This document shows, piece by piece, positions 35,184 to 44,462 of a stretch of 64,000 bases of DNA (positions are counted from its first letter, which is position 1; each line of letters begins with the position of its first letter). The notes beneath the pieces are model-generated. The model searched no databases. It saw only the letters and a program-made list of their open reading frames with translations, and was not told the origin of the DNA. Where the stretch lies: positions 1 to 64,000 of the forward strand of contig CARQVR010000011.1 of NCBI GenBank assembly GCA_949051815.1. The letters are read 5' to 3'. Origin of the DNA: an uncultured Lachnospiraceae bacterium (lineage in GTDB: Bacteria; Bacillota; Clostridia; Lachnospirales; Lachnospiraceae). The position numbers were made by a program, and so were the translations under genes.

Positions 35184-35879
35184 ATGGATCATGATTTCAC
35201 TGTGAATATGGATGAATTTCTTCCTCTGCGGGATGTGGTGTTTAACACGCTGCGCCGGGCCATTTTGACGGGTGAACTGAAACCGGGAGAGAGGCTGATG
35301 GAGATTCATCTGGCGAATCGTCTGGGAGTGAGCCGCACGCCGATCCGGGAAGCGATACGAAAGCTGGAGCTGGAAGGTCTTGTCACCATGATACCAAGGC
35401 GCGGCGCGGAGGTGGCGCAGATTACGGAGAAAAGTTTACAGGATGTGCTGGAGGTGAGGCGCGCGCTGGACGCGCTCTGCGCGGAGCTTGCCTGCGACAG
35501 GATCACGGCGGAGGGGAAGGCTGCGCTGAAAAGGGCCTGTGACAGTTTTGAGAAAGCGACGGAGACGGGAGACGTGGTGACCATCGCGGAAGCGGATGTG
35601 GCGTTGCACGATATCATCGTGCAGGCGACGGGGAACCAGCGGCTGATCCAACTGATTAATAACCTGTCCGAGCAGATGTACCGCTACCGCTTCGAGTATA
35701 TCAAGGACGAGAGCGGGCATGAGAATCTGGTCAATGAGCATAGAATCATATATGAGAGTATTATGAACGGCGACAAAGAGAAAGCGGCTGCGGCGGCGAG
35801 ATTACACATTGATAATCAGGAACAGTCCATTATCAGGCAGATCCGCATCGATCCCGGAGGGAAACGTCCTTCCGTCTGA
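35184..35879 (+). CDS. GntR-family regulator with FCD ligand domain
   Basis: 231 residues. The N-terminal winged helix reads TLRRAILTGELKPGERLMEIHLANRLGVSRTPIREAIRKLELEGLV, the GntR signature. The FCD domain follows from about residue 90, with DALCAELA, EADVALHDIIVQATGN and HRIIYESIMNGD, whose D/H residues usually bind a metal and a carboxylate ligand. AGGGGGGC lies before ATG 35184. It is the second gene after the TTGTATACAA operator, so autoregulation and control of ispE are likely (inference). The ligand is unknown. Confidence 0.92.
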   Translation: MDHDFTVNMDEFLPLRDVVFNTLRRAILTGELKPGERLMEIHLANRLGVSRTPIREAIRKLELEGLVTMIPRRGAEVAQITEKSLQDVLEVRRALDALCAELACDRITAEGKAALKRACDSFEKATETGDVVTIAEADVALHDIIVQATGNQRLIQLINNLSEQMYRYRFEYIKDESGHENLVNEHRIIYESIMNGDKEKAAAAARLHIDNQEQSIIRQIRIDPGGKRPSV

Positions 35880-35981
35880 GTGTCTGTATTGTGCGCAGAC
35901 CGGATATGAAAAAGCAGTGTATGATATGGACCGGTAGTGGGAATACTCCAGATGCCGGAGTGTACGGCAGATGGGGGTTTT

Positions 35982-36230
35982 ATGATGAAAAAAAGAGGAA
36001 AAACACTGGCGGCCTGCCTTTTTGCGGCTGTCTGGTGGGGGATATTTTATCCGGAGTTATGTTTTACGGAGGAGACCTGCGAGGCGGTAATGGGAGACGA
36101 GCGGCCTGCTGACGGTATGCCTGAGCAGATCGGGGCGGCGCAGATCTGGGATGCCTCCGGGGATGAGATCGTGATAAGCAGCAGGTTTTTGGAATGGTTT
36201 GAGGAAAAATGGTCTGCGAGTAAGGATTAG
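35982..36230 (+). CDS. Small secreted protein of unknown function
   Basis: 82 residues (81 if the next ATG at 35985 is used), starting after a GGGGG ribosome-like stretch. A signal peptide is visible (KKRGKTLAACLFAAVWWGIFYPELCF), then an acidic short mature part ending FLEWFEEKWSASKD, a possible amphipathic helix. No family is recognised. It lies between gntR and murI in the same direction, and its stop is 15 bp from murI. Confidence 0.55.
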   Translation: MMKKRGKTLAACLFAAVWWGIFYPELCFTEETCEAVMGDERPADGMPEQIGAAQIWDASGDEIVISSRFLEWFEEKWSASKD

Positions 36231-36245
36231 GAAGGATCGGAAACC

Positions 36246-37079
36246 ATGAACGGACAGGAAGAGTGGCATAACAGCCCGATAGGTGTGTTTGATTCGGGGG
36301 TGGGAGGGCTGACCGTGGCCCGTGAGATCATGCGTCAGCTCCCCAACGAGCGGATCGTATATTTCGGAGACACGGCGCGGGTGCCCTACGGCAGTAAGTC
36401 GAAGGAGACGGTGACAAGGTTTTCGAGACAGATCGTGCGTTTTCTGGAGACACAGCAGGTAAAGGCCATTGTGGTTGCCTGCAATACGGCCAGCGCATAT
36501 GCGCTGGAAGATCTGGAAAAAGAAGTGGATATTCCGATGATCGGCGTGGTGAAGCCGGGAGCCAGAGCGGCTCTTATGGCTACCGCGAATAAGAAAATCG
36601 GCGTTGTGGCGACGGAGGCCACCATAAACAGCGGTATCTACAGCCGTTACATAGAAGAACATGACAGTGAGGTAAGCGTAATCGGAAAGGCATGTCCGCT
36701 CTTTGTGCCGTTAGTGGAGGAAGGACTGTGGGAAGATCCGGTGACGGACGAGATCGCCCACCGCTATCTGACGGAGCTGATCGACAGCGGCATAGACACC
36801 TTGATTCTGGGATGCACGCATTACCCGATGCTGCGCTCCACGGTGGGAAAAATCATGGGGGAAGGTGTGACCCTGGTCAACCCGGCATATGAGACGGCGA
36901 GGGAACTGAAAGCGCTTCTTATGCAGCACGGTCTGGAGAGCGGACACAGGCCGGGGCTTGGAACGGAGCTGTACCGCTTTTTCGTCAGCGACGCAGCCGA
37001 TAAATTTAAACGGTTTGCCAACTCCATTCTGCCTTACGGTATTTTGTCGGCAAAGGTAATCCGCATCGAAGAATTTTAA
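36246..37079 (+). CDS. murI: Glutamate racemase
   Basis: 277 residues. MurI makes D-glutamate for peptidoglycan. Motifs: PIGVFDSGVGGLTVAREI, YFGDTARVPYGSKS, the two catalytic cysteines in VACNTASAY and LGCTHYPML, and GVVKPGA. GGAAGGA lies upstream of ATG 36246. Normal length, nothing missing. Confidence 0.97.
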   Translation: MNGQEEWHNSPIGVFDSGVGGLTVAREIMRQLPNERIVYFGDTARVPYGSKSKETVTRFSRQIVRFLETQQVKAIVVACNTASAYALEDLEKEVDIPMIGVVKPGARAALMATANKKIGVVATEATINSGIYSRYIEEHDSEVSVIGKACPLFVPLVEEGLWEDPVTDEIAHRYLTELIDSGIDTLILGCTHYPMLRSTVGKIMGEGVTLVNPAYETARELKALLMQHGLESGHRPGLGTELYRFFVSDAADKFKRFANSILPYGILSAKVIRIEEF

Positions 37080-37117
37080 ATTTATGCGCAAAAAAATGCG
37101 CAGAAATGGAGTGAAAT

Positions 37118-37570
37118 ATGACAAAAGAAGTGCTACTGACATTGCAGGGACTGCAATTTGATCAGCGGGAGGAAAACGCCGATAAGATCGAGACGGTCAC
37201 TGTGGGCGATTATTATAAGAAGAATGACAGACACTATGTTGTTTATGAGGAGATCACGGAAGGGTTTGACCGTGCGACAAAGAACCGTCTTAAGTTTGGC
37301 GGCCAAATGGTGGAGCTGACGCGCCACGGGCTTGTAAATGTACATATGATTTTTCAGGAAAACAAAAAGAACCTGTCAAATTACAATACGCCTTTCGGAC
37401 AGATTCTGGTGGGGATTGACACGAAACGGATAACGATTGAGGAAAAGGAAGATAATATCGTGGTGGATGTGGATTACGCGCTGGACATCAATTATGAGTT
37501 CCTCTCGGACTGCCACATTAAAATTGATATCCGCTCCAAAGAAAACGGCAGTTTTACGCTGCTTTCGTAA
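37118..37570 (+). CDS. DUF1934 (YwiB-like) beta-barrel protein
   Basis: 150 residues. The pattern LLTLQGLQFD, DYYKKNDRHYVVYEE, NRLKFGGQMVELTRHG, DYALDINYEFLSDCHIKIDIR is that of the DUF1934/YwiB family, small calycin-like barrels often beside murI or argS. The function is not established. Its 3' end lies inside a hairpin with the arms ACGGCAGTTTTAC and GTAAAACTGCCGT. Confidence 0.85.
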   Translation: MTKEVLLTLQGLQFDQREENADKIETVTVGDYYKKNDRHYVVYEEITEGFDRATKNRLKFGGQMVELTRHGLVNVHMIFQENKKNLSNYNTPFGQILVGIDTKRITIEEKEDNIVVDVDYALDINYEFLSDCHIKIDIRSKENGSFTLLS

Positions 37571-37579
37571 AACTGCCGT
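37545..37579. terminator. Hairpin shared by convergent genes
   Basis: ACGGCAGTTTTAC pairs perfectly with GTAAAACTGCCGT over a nine-base loop, spanning the stop codon of the DUF1934 gene. No long T-run, but the site lies between convergent genes. Confidence 0.55.
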
Positions 37580-37584
37580 ATAGA

Positions 37585-38061
37585 TCATCTGATGGGTTTA
37601 GCCCCTGCTTTTTCCTGTGCCTTTTCAATGAGCTGTTTGAATTTGCTTTTCTTTTTCGGCTCCACAACCGGCGCCTTGCCGTGCAGACCCTTTACATCCG
37701 TGATGTAAATACCGCTGACAACGGCTTTTACTTCCTTCTTAACGGGAACGTTGTCAAAAATTTTCGCTTCACAGATAAGCGTCATGATCTGCGGTCCCAC
37801 CTTGGCTTTCACCACAGGGAGTTTGGAGCCGCGCAGGAGTTTGGGCGTCTGTTCCAATATGACAGGGGGCAGCCCCGCGTCTTTCAGCTTCATTCGCTTT
37901 TTATCAATGATGAGCATAGATACGGTCTGCTTCATCGCATCGATCTGCTCCTGCTGTTCGGCCTGCCGTTTCTGGGCCTTCTTTCCTAAGAAATATAATA
38001 CGACTACGGCGATCAGCAAAACTGCCAGGATCACCAGTAAAACAATGGTAAACGTGCTCAT
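37585..38061 (-). CDS. Unknown single-pass membrane protein
   Basis: 158 residues. One N-terminal membrane helix (TIVLLVILAVLLIAVVVLYFL), then a charged coiled segment (KKAQKRQAEQQEQIDAMKQTVSMLIIDKKRMKLKDAGLP) and a beta-rich middle (VKAKVGPQIMTLICEAKIFDNVPVKKEVKAVVSGIYITDVKG) with a basic tail. No domain is recognised. The gene converges on the DUF1934 gene. Confidence 0.75.
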   Translation of the reverse strand: MSTFTIVLLVILAVLLIAVVVLYFLGKKAQKRQAEQQEQIDAMKQTVSMLIIDKKRMKLKDAGLPPVILEQTPKLLRGSKLPVVKAKVGPQIMTLICEAKIFDNVPVKKEVKAVVSGIYITDVKGLHGKAPVVEPKKKSKFKQLIEKAQEKAGAKPIR

Positions 38062-38117
38062 GGGAATGCCTCCGTTCTCAAAATATGTACAAAAAATATT
38101 TTAACATTGATCCGTGT

Positions 38118-38252
38118 GTTGCGCAAGCGTCAATATACGCTTTGAGAGTATTTTGGTAACAATTCAGCCTGACACGATTCCGCGGGGAAAATCACTCTGT
38201 ATGCGATTTTTCGAGTTGTGCAAGCGCCAAAATGCGACTTTGGAGCATTTTG
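38118..38252. repeat. Pair of 38-bp imperfect direct repeats, each with a hairpin
   Basis: Copy 1 (38118-38155) and copy 2 (38215-38252) share GTTGYGCAAGCG and TTTTG ends. Each folds: CAATATAC/GTATTTTG in copy 1 and CAAAATGC/GCATTTTG in copy 2. The A-T to G-C change is matched on both arms. The rest of 38062-38402 shows no gene. Confidence 0.55.
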
Positions 38253-38402
38253 TGTACATCAGACGTGGCAGTGAAGCCGCAGGCGCGGCGGGGCGCCCGT
38301 GAAATTGAGAAGGCCGGATATAGACAAATGAAGGACGGCTGTGGTAAGATAAAAGTTGAATTTATGATTGGGATGATTTAGGAAAAGAGGAATTGAGGAG
38401 AT

Positions 38403-39494
38403 ATGAAAAGAAAAATCTGTGTTTTAGCAGCGGTGGTTGCCTCATCGCTTTTTCTGACTGCCTGCGGCAGTAAGGAATATTTAAAGGACATTAAAGCGGA
38501 GAAATATGTGACGCTTGGCACATATACGGGCATTGATGCCACCGTGACGAAGATGGAAGTGCCCGAGGGTGCGGTGGAGAGTTATATTTACGATAACTAT
38601 CTCGAGCCGAAGGCGGAAAAGGCGCCGGTTACGGGCAGGGCGGTGCAGGAGGGAGATGTGGCAAACATTGACTTCGTGGGATATCATGACGGCACAGCTT
38701 TCGACGGCGGCACGGGGACAGACTTTGACCTGACAATCGGTTCCGGGCAGTTTATAGAAGGCTTCGAGGAGGGACTGATCGGTGCGGATATCGGTGAGAC
38801 GCGCAGCCTGAATCTGACCTTTCCCGACCCGTATACCAATCCCGATCTGGCGGGAGAGGACGTGGTGTTTGAGGTGACCGTAAACAGCATCAGCGAGAAC
38901 AAGGCGCCGGAGCTTACGGACGAGCTGGTAAAGCAGCTTGGCGGGGAGGGCTATAACACCGGCGGCGCGCAGTCGGTGCAGGAGCTGAACGACTGGGTGT
39001 ATAATCTCTATGACCAGTCGCTAAAGAGCACGTATGACAATGAGGTTGAGATCGCCATAGCGTCAACCATTATGGAAAACAGCACTTTTCAGGAGCTGCC
39101 GGAGGAGATGGTAAAGCGTTTTACCATGAGCATAGAAAACAATATGAATGCCAGAGCTGCTTCTATGGGGATGACGCTGGCGCAGTATATGCAGCTCTAT
39201 CAGGGGCTTGACGAGACGGGATACCGGGCGGCTTTCGCGGAGGAGGGAGTGCGGATGACCAGGCAGTATATTATGTATCAGGCCATTGCGGACAAAGAAG
39301 GGCTTGTGCCTACGCAGGAGGAGGTTTCCGGAGAAATTTCCGCGCTTATGGCAATATACGGTTACGCCTCCGAGGAGGAGCTGAAAAAGAGTGTGGATGT
39401 GGAAGCGCTGCGGGAAGACCTGATGCGTAAAAAAGTGGTGGCATTTTTGAAGGAAAACGGAAATATTCAGGAAACGGCGGCAATCGCGGACTGA
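38403..39494 (+). CDS. Trigger-factor-like FKBP peptidyl-prolyl isomerase lipoprotein
   Basis: 363 residues. The signal peptide ends LTACGS, a lipobox, so it works outside the membrane. An FKBP-type domain covers about residues 70-160 (EGDVANIDFVGYHDGTAFDGGTG, FIEGFEEGLIGADIGETRSLNLTFP). A trigger-factor C-terminal-like helical domain follows; the ribosome-binding domain of true trigger factor is missing. It probably folds secreted proteins. GAATTGAGGAGAT gives a good ribosome site. Confidence 0.88.
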   Translation: MKRKICVLAAVVASSLFLTACGSKEYLKDIKAEKYVTLGTYTGIDATVTKMEVPEGAVESYIYDNYLEPKAEKAPVTGRAVQEGDVANIDFVGYHDGTAFDGGTGTDFDLTIGSGQFIEGFEEGLIGADIGETRSLNLTFPDPYTNPDLAGEDVVFEVTVNSISENKAPELTDELVKQLGGEGYNTGGAQSVQELNDWVYNLYDQSLKSTYDNEVEIAIASTIMENSTFQELPEEMVKRFTMSIENNMNARAASMGMTLAQYMQLYQGLDETGYRAAFAEEGVRMTRQYIMYQAIADKEGLVPTQEEVSGEISALMAIYGYASEEELKKSVDVEALREDLMRKKVVAFLKENGNIQETAAIAD

Positions 39495-39525
39495 TATAAG
39501 AAATCATATGAGGGGGTAATGTAAA

Positions 39526-40917
39526 ATGGACTTAACGGATATCAAAGATTTGTACCGCAACAGCGAGGCGTATATTGATAAGGAAGTAACGGTAGGCGGC
39601 TGGGTGAGAAGCATCCGCGACTCCAGGACTTTCGGCTTTATCGTGGCCAATGACGGCACCTTTTTTGAGCCGCTGCAGATTGTATATGCGGACAGGCTTG
39701 AGAATTTTGAGGCGATTTCCAAACTGAACGTGGGTTCCGCCATTGTGGCCAGAGGCAGAATCGTGGCGACGCCGCAGGCGAAACAGAAATTTGAAATGCA
39801 GGCGGAGGAGATTATCGTGGAGGGTCTTTCCACGGCGGATTATCCGTTGCAGAAAAAGCGGCACAGCTTCGAGTATCTGCGCACCATTTCCCATCTGCGT
39901 CCGAGAACGAATACATTTCAGGCGGTGTTTCGCGTGCGCTCCCTGATCGCCTACGCGATTCACACCTTCTTTCAGGAGAGAGGCTTCGTCTATGTGCACA
40001 CGCCGATCATAACAGGAAGCGACTGCGAGGGCGCGGGCGAAATGTTTCAGGTGACGACCATGGATTTGAAAAATCTGCCAGTGACGGCGGACGGGGAAGT
40101 GGACTACAGTCCGGATTTCTTCGGCAAACCAACCAACCTGACGGTGAGCGGACAGCTAAACGTGGAGACGTATGCGTTTGCGTTTAAGAACGTATACACC
40201 TTCGGGCCTACCTTCCGGGCGGAAAATTCCAATACCACCAGACATGCGGCGGAGTTTTGGATGATCGAGCCGGAGATGGCGTTTGCGGATCTGACGGACG
40301 ATATGATGGTGGCGGAGGCGATGTTAAAGCATGTGATCAGGTATGTGCTGGAGAACGCGCCGGAGGAGATGAACTTCTTTAACCAGTTTGTGGACAAAGG
40401 GCTGATTGAACGGCTGAACCATGTGTTAAACTCTGACTTTGCCCATGTGACCTACACGGAAGCCATAGAGATATTGAAAAAGCATAATGACAGCTTCGAG
40501 TACAAGGTGGAGTGGGGCTGTGATTTGCAGACCGAGCACGAGCGGTTTTTGACTGAGCAGGAGTTTAAACGTCCTGTGTTTGTGACGGATTATCCGAAGG
40601 AGATTAAAGCTTTTTATATGAAATTAAACGAGGACGGCAAGACGGTTGCGGCCATGGACTGTCTCGTGCCGGGAATCGGTGAAATCATCGGCGGCAGCCA
40701 GAGAGAGGATGACCTGGCGCTTCTGGAAGGCAGGATGGAGGAGCTTGGGCTGAATAAAGAAGACTACCAGTTTTATCTGGATCTGCGCAAGTACGGATCG
40801 GCCAGACATGCGGGCTTCGGGCTTGGCTTTGAGCGCTGCGTGATGTACCTGACCGGCATGGGCAACATCCGCGACGTGATTCCGTTCCCCAGAACGGTCA
40901 ATAACTGCGAACTATAA
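39526..40917 (+). CDS. asnS: Asparaginyl-tRNA synthetase
   Basis: 463 residues, class II synthetase. The N-terminal OB-fold reads [22 protein letters not shown]; motif 2 is [24 protein letters not shown]; motif 3 is [25 protein letters not shown]. The HAAEFW(M) with NCEL end is typical of AsnRS. No T-box leader fits into the 31 bp upstream. Normal length. Confidence 0.97.
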   Translation: MDLTDIKDLYRNSEAYIDKEVTVGGWVRSIRDSRTFGFIVANDGTFFEPLQIVYADRLENFEAISKLNVGSAIVARGRIVATPQAKQKFEMQAEEIIVEGLSTADYPLQKKRHSFEYLRTISHLRPRTNTFQAVFRVRSLIAYAIHTFFQERGFVYVHTPIITGSDCEGAGEMFQVTTMDLKNLPVTADGEVDYSPDFFGKPTNLTVSGQLNVETYAFAFKNVYTFGPTFRAENSNTTRHAAEFWMIEPEMAFADLTDDMMVAEAMLKHVIRYVLENAPEEMNFFNQFVDKGLIERLNHVLNSDFAHVTYTEAIEILKKHNDSFEYKVEWGCDLQTEHERFLTEQEFKRPVFVTDYPKEIKAFYMKLNEDGKTVAAMDCLVPGIGEIIGGSQREDDLALLEGRMEELGLNKEDYQFYLDLRKYGSARHAGFGLGFERCVMYLTGMGNIRDVIPFPRTVNNCEL

Positions 40918-40927
40918 CAGAGTGAAA

Positions 40928-41033
40928 AGAACTTCTAGCCACTCACAGCATAGGCTGTATTCGCAAAGTCAGCATAGCTGACTTGGAAGTTCTAAGTCTC
41001 ACACAGGAGAATGCCTCAAAATCGGCATTCTCC
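40928..41033. repeat. Composite inverted-repeat element, copy 1
   Basis: Outer arms AGAACTTC (40928-40935) and GAAGTTCT (40986-40993) enclose AGTCAGC/GCTGACT. TCTCACACAGGAGAATGCC then pairs with GGCATTCTCC (41006-41033, 10-bp stem). A similar block lies at 45204-45284. Confidence 0.6.
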
Positions 41034-41070
41034 GCACTGATTTGCGAAACGACAGAAATAGGGCGGAGCG

Positions 41071-42297
41071 ATGAAAAAGTACAAGAGACGGTTGTACGTC
41101 ATTTTATCTTTCATATTGTGTCTGTCAGTGGTAGATCCGATATCGGCTACCACTATTTCCGAACTCCGCGATAAAGTGAAAAAGGATCAGTCCCAGCTAA
41201 AGGACGCCCAGAAACAGGCAGATGAAGCGCAGGAAGCGCAGGAGGGCGTGGAAGAGGAGATTGAGGAGATCGACGCGGAGCTGGTGAATCTGATTACCGA
41301 CATCAATCTGATCGAAGAAGCCATCGCGGACAAAGAGGAAGAGATTGCCGCGACACAGGTGGATTACGACGTAGCGGTGGCGGAGAAGGATGAGCAGTAC
41401 GCCTCCATGAAAATCCGTATCCAGTTCATGTATGAGAAGGGGGATTCCTCTTACCTGCACATGTTTTTCGGCGCGGGCAGCATGGGCGACATGGTGAACA
41501 AGGCGAAGTATGTGGAAGAGCTTTACGATTACGACAGAAAACTTCTCGCTGAATATGAGGATACGGTAAAGCGCGTGCAGGAGCTTTGGGATACGCTGGA
41601 GGAGGATAAGTCGGAGCTTGTGACATCCAAAATCGAGCTGCAGGAGGGGCAGGCTTATATGGAGGAGCTGCTTGCCCAGAAACGGACAGAGTACGAGAAT
41701 TATGGCGCAATGCTTACAAAGGCGAAGCAGGAAGCAGCCACCTACACGGCGCGGATCAAGCAGGAGACGGCACAAATCAAAAAGCTGGAAGAGGAAGAGC
41801 GCAAGCGCCGGGAGGAAGAGGAGCGAAAGAAAAAGGAAGAGGAAGAGCGGCGAAAGAAAGAGCAGGAAGCTCTTCTGGCGCAGGAGGGCGGCGATTCCGA
41901 TGCGGAAGAGAAGCCAAAAAAGGAGGAGACACCGAAACCCACATCTTCCGGTGGCGGAAAGGGGCAGGATATTGCGAATTATGCCTGTAAGTTTATCGGT
42001 AATCCTTATGTGGCGGGCGGTACCAGCCTGACCAACGGGGCGGACTGTTCCGGTTTCGTGATGTCGGTTTACAAGAATTTCGGAATTAACCTTCCCAGAA
42101 GTTCTTACTCGCAGTCGACCGTGGGCAAAGGGGTGTCCTACTCCGATGCCAGACCGGGCGATGTGATTTATTACGGCGGCCATGTGGGTATTTATATTGG
42201 AAACGGACAGATCGTGCACGCCAGCACGGAGCGGACGGGGATTAAGATTACTTCGGCGACTTACCGCAGTATTATCACGGTGAGGCGGATTGTGTAA
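41071..42297 (+). CDS. Secreted coiled-coil NlpC/P60 endopeptidase
   Basis: 408 residues. An N-terminal signal (LYVILSFILCLSVVDPISA) is followed by a long coiled coil (about residues 30-265, with KLEEEERKRREEEERKKKEE), a proline/lysine linker and a C-terminal NlpC/P60 domain. The catalytic set is complete: Cys in GADCSGFV, His in YYGGHVGIYIG and His in QIVHAST. It should cut peptidoglycan stem peptides, like PcsB/CwlO-type hydrolases that are activated by FtsEX; FtsEX is not in the window. Confidence 0.93.
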   Translation: MKKYKRRLYVILSFILCLSVVDPISATTISELRDKVKKDQSQLKDAQKQADEAQEAQEGVEEEIEEIDAELVNLITDINLIEEAIADKEEEIAATQVDYDVAVAEKDEQYASMKIRIQFMYEKGDSSYLHMFFGAGSMGDMVNKAKYVEELYDYDRKLLAEYEDTVKRVQELWDTLEEDKSELVTSKIELQEGQAYMEELLAQKRTEYENYGAMLTKAKQEAATYTARIKQETAQIKKLEEEERKRREEEERKKKEEEERRKKEQEALLAQEGGDSDAEEKPKKEETPKPTSSGGGKGQDIANYACKFIGNPYVAGGTSLTNGADCSGFVMSVYKNFGINLPRSSYSQSTVGKGVSYSDARPGDVIYYGGHVGIYIGNGQIVHASTERTGIKITSATYRSIITVRRIV

Positions 42298-42331
42298 GCG
42301 GCGCAGACGAAACGGGCGGACGCTGATTTTT

Positions 42332-43225
42332 ATGAAAATATACACACTAAATCAATATGTACATGATGTCTTTGGTCAAAAGCTGTACAAAATAGCCTTG
42401 GACGGCGGGTTTACCTGCCCGAACCGGGACGGCACGACAGACACCCGCGGATGTATTTTCTGCTCCGGGGCAGGCTCGGGAGAGTTTGCCGGGGATCGCG
42501 CCATGAGTATTACCCGGCAGATCGAAAAGGGTAAGGAGAGAGTGGCGGGAAAGATAAAGGACGGCAGATACATCGCGTATTTTCAGGCATTTACCAATAC
42601 TTATGCGCCTGTCGAAAAGCTGCGCTCCCTGTATATGGAAGCGATAAGCCACAGGGATATAGCGGTGCTGTCCATCGCAACGCGCCCCGACTGCCTTCCG
42701 GACGAGGTGCTGGATCTGCTATGTGAGTGCAATAAGATCAAACCGGTCTGGGTGGAGCTGGGGCTGCAGACCATACATCCCCGGACAGCGGAATACATTC
42801 GCCGGGGCTATTCCCTCTCCGTGTATGACGATGCCGTAAACAGGCTGAAAGCGACAGGGATCGAAGTGATCGTGCATGTGATGCTCGGACTGCCGGGCGA
42901 GACGAGACAGGATATGCTTGACACGGTGTCTTACGTGGGGAAAAGTCGTGCAGACGGCATAAAGCTGCAGCTTTTGCATGTGATCAGAGGGACAGACCTT
43001 GAAAAGGATTATCTGGAAGGAAAGTTTGAGACGCTTGCGTTTGAAAGCTATGTGGAGCTGGTCGCGGAATGTATCGCCCTGCTTCCGGAAAACATGGTCA
43101 TCCACCGCATGACAGGCGACGGAGACAAACGCACGCTTGTGGCGCCGCTGTGGAGCGCAGATAAAAAGCGTGTGCTCAATGCGATCCAAAAGGCAATATC
43201 GCAAAAAGTCAGGATAAGGGATTGA
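42332..43225 (+). CDS. Radical SAM protein, TIGR01212/YhcC type
   Basis: 297 residues. The iron-sulfur cysteines lie in FTCPNRDGTTDTRGCIFC, with the wider-than-usual spacing of the TIGR01212 group. YFQAFTNTYAPVEKL, VWVELGLQTIHPRTAEYIRRGY and HVMLGLPGETRQDML are the barrel motifs. The substrate is unknown. ATG 42332 has a purine-rich site upstream; an earlier in-frame start overlaps the previous gene by 8 bases. A terminator follows. Confidence 0.9.
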   Translation: MKIYTLNQYVHDVFGQKLYKIALDGGFTCPNRDGTTDTRGCIFCSGAGSGEFAGDRAMSITRQIEKGKERVAGKIKDGRYIAYFQAFTNTYAPVEKLRSLYMEAISHRDIAVLSIATRPDCLPDEVLDLLCECNKIKPVWVELGLQTIHPRTAEYIRRGYSLSVYDDAVNRLKATGIEVIVHVMLGLPGETRQDMLDTVSYVGKSRADGIKLQLLHVIRGTDLEKDYLEGKFETLAFESYVELVAECIALLPENMVIHRMTGDGDKRTLVAPLWSADKKRVLNAIQKAISQKVRIRD

Positions 43226-43292
43226 CTTTTTCACCGCACATAAGATAAAATAGGCAAAAGCCGGCACGAAGCCTGCAAAATGTATACACAGG

Positions 43293-43332
43293 AAGGTATA
43301 CGATTCCCGACGGGAGTGGTGTACCTTTTTTT
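43293..43332 (+). terminator. Terminator after the radical SAM gene, abutting the repeat array
   Basis: GGTATAC pairs with GTGTACC around an inner TTCCCG/CGGGAG hairpin, followed by seven T and then directly GCGCGCATAAGCAGA, the left end of the repeat element. Confidence 0.85.
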
Positions 43333-43337
43333 GCGCG

Positions 43338-43683
43338 CATAAGCAGAGTCAGAAGTCACGATAAGCGGACATCATGCTTGCATGAATGGGCGCTTATCGG
43401 GGCTTATGACGAGCAACGCGAACTCGGAATGCGAAGCATTACGAGTCTGCTTATGCGCAGAAAGAAACAGAGTCCGGAATCAGCACCATGCTTGCATGAG
43501 TGCAGACATCGGAAGGCTTATGACGAGCAACGCGAACTCGGAATGCGAAGCATTACGAGTCTGCTTATGCGCAGAAAGAAACAGAGTCCGGAATCAGCAC
43601 CATGCTTGCATGAGTGCAGACATCGGAAGGCTTATGACGAGCAACGCGAACTCGGAATGCGAAGCATTACGAGTCTGCTTATG
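43338..43683. repeat. Array of three 114-bp units of a palindromic-end repeat element
   Basis: The first complete element is 118 bp (43338-43455) with ends CATAAGCAGA and TCTGCTTATG. Two further units repeat at an exact 114-bp period (right ends at 43569 and 43683). Each contains ATGCTTGCAT and a CTCGGAATGC/GCATTACGAG hairpin. Because 114 is divisible by three, frames stay open through the array and give spurious 111-118-codon ORFs. Confidence 0.85.
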
Positions 43684-43715
43684 CGCAGGAAGAAACAGAG
43701 TCAGAAGGAGTAAAT

Positions 43716-44462
43716 ATGATTTTATCGGGGTTTTTTGAAGAGAATGCGAAAGCCGCATTAGCCTTTTCAGGCGGCGTGGATTCGGCGTATCTGCTTTACG
43801 CGGCGAAGGCGGCGGGGGCGGATGTGCGGGCATACTATGTGAAGAGCGCTTTTCAGCCGCAGTTTGAGCTGGAGGACGCGAAGCGCCTTTGCGGGAAGCT
43901 GGACGCCGGCCTGACGATTTTAAAGGCGGATGTGCTGGCAGAACAGGCGATCCGGGAAAATCCGGCCAACCGATGCTACCATTGCAAGAAACTGATTTTT
44001 AAAACAATTGCAATAGCGGCGGCAGCGGACGGTTATGAGCTGCTGCTGGACGGCACGAACGCCTCTGACGAGGAGGGAGACCGTCCCGGTATGCGTGCGC
44101 TGCGGGAGCTGTCCGTGCGCTCGCCGCTCAGGGAATGCGGACTCACAAAAGGGGAGATTCGCAGGTTGTCTGAGGCGGCAGGACTTTTTACATGGGAGAA
44201 ACCGGCTTATGCCTGTCTGGCGACCAGAATACCGGCGGGAGAAGAGATCACGGCGGAAAAACTCAGGTGTACGGAGGCGGCTGAGGACTTTCTTTTTTCA
44301 CTTGGGTTTACGGATTTCCGGGTAAGGTGTTTTGGCGGGGCGGCCAGATTGCAGTTTCCGGACGCCCTTATTGCGCGGGCAGTTGAAAAACGGGAGGAGA
44401 TCGTAAAGGAACTGAAACAATATTATCCGGCGGTTTTGCTGGATATGGAGGCGAGAATATGA
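43716..44462 (+). CDS. larE: Sulfur transferase LarE of nickel-pincer cofactor synthesis
   Basis: 248 residues of the PP-loop ATPase type. LarE adenylates the pyridinium dicarboxylate mononucleotide and inserts sulfur. The PP-loop reads AFSGGVDSAYLLYAA. NRCYHCKK and PAYACLATRIP supply three cysteines; LarE proteins with a CxxC pair plus the later cysteine are thought to hold an iron-sulfur cluster instead of giving up their own sulfur (from memory). AAGGAG precedes the ATG. The stop overlaps the larB start by four bases. Confidence 0.92.
   Translation: MILSGFFEENAKAALAFSGGVDSAYLLYAAKAAGADVRAYYVKSAFQPQFELEDAKRLCGKLDAGLTILKADVLAEQAIRENPANRCYHCKKLIFKTIAIAAAADGYELLLDGTNASDEEGDRPGMRALRELSVRSPLRECGLTKGEIRRLSEAAGLFTWEKPAYACLATRIPAGEEITAEKLRCTEAAEDFLFSLGFTDFRVRCFGGAARLQFPDALIARAVEKREEIVKELKQYYPAVLLDMEARI

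Noticed and set aside
39494..39526. T-box leader for asnS
   Set aside because: Only 31 bases separate it from the upstream gene, too short for a T-box.
41197..42345. Minus-strand open frame of about 382 codons
   Set aside because: Antisense to the NlpC/P60 gene; low-complexity Leu/Phe-rich translation arises from the Glu/Lys coiled coil.
43338..43683. Possible CRISPR array
   Set aside because: The units are contiguous and nearly identical over all 114 bases, without short repeats separated by unique spacers.
43378..43738. Two overlapping repeat-encoded open frames of 111 and 118 codons
   Set aside because: They consist only of 38-residue repeats produced by the 114-bp DNA repeat and have no ribosome site.
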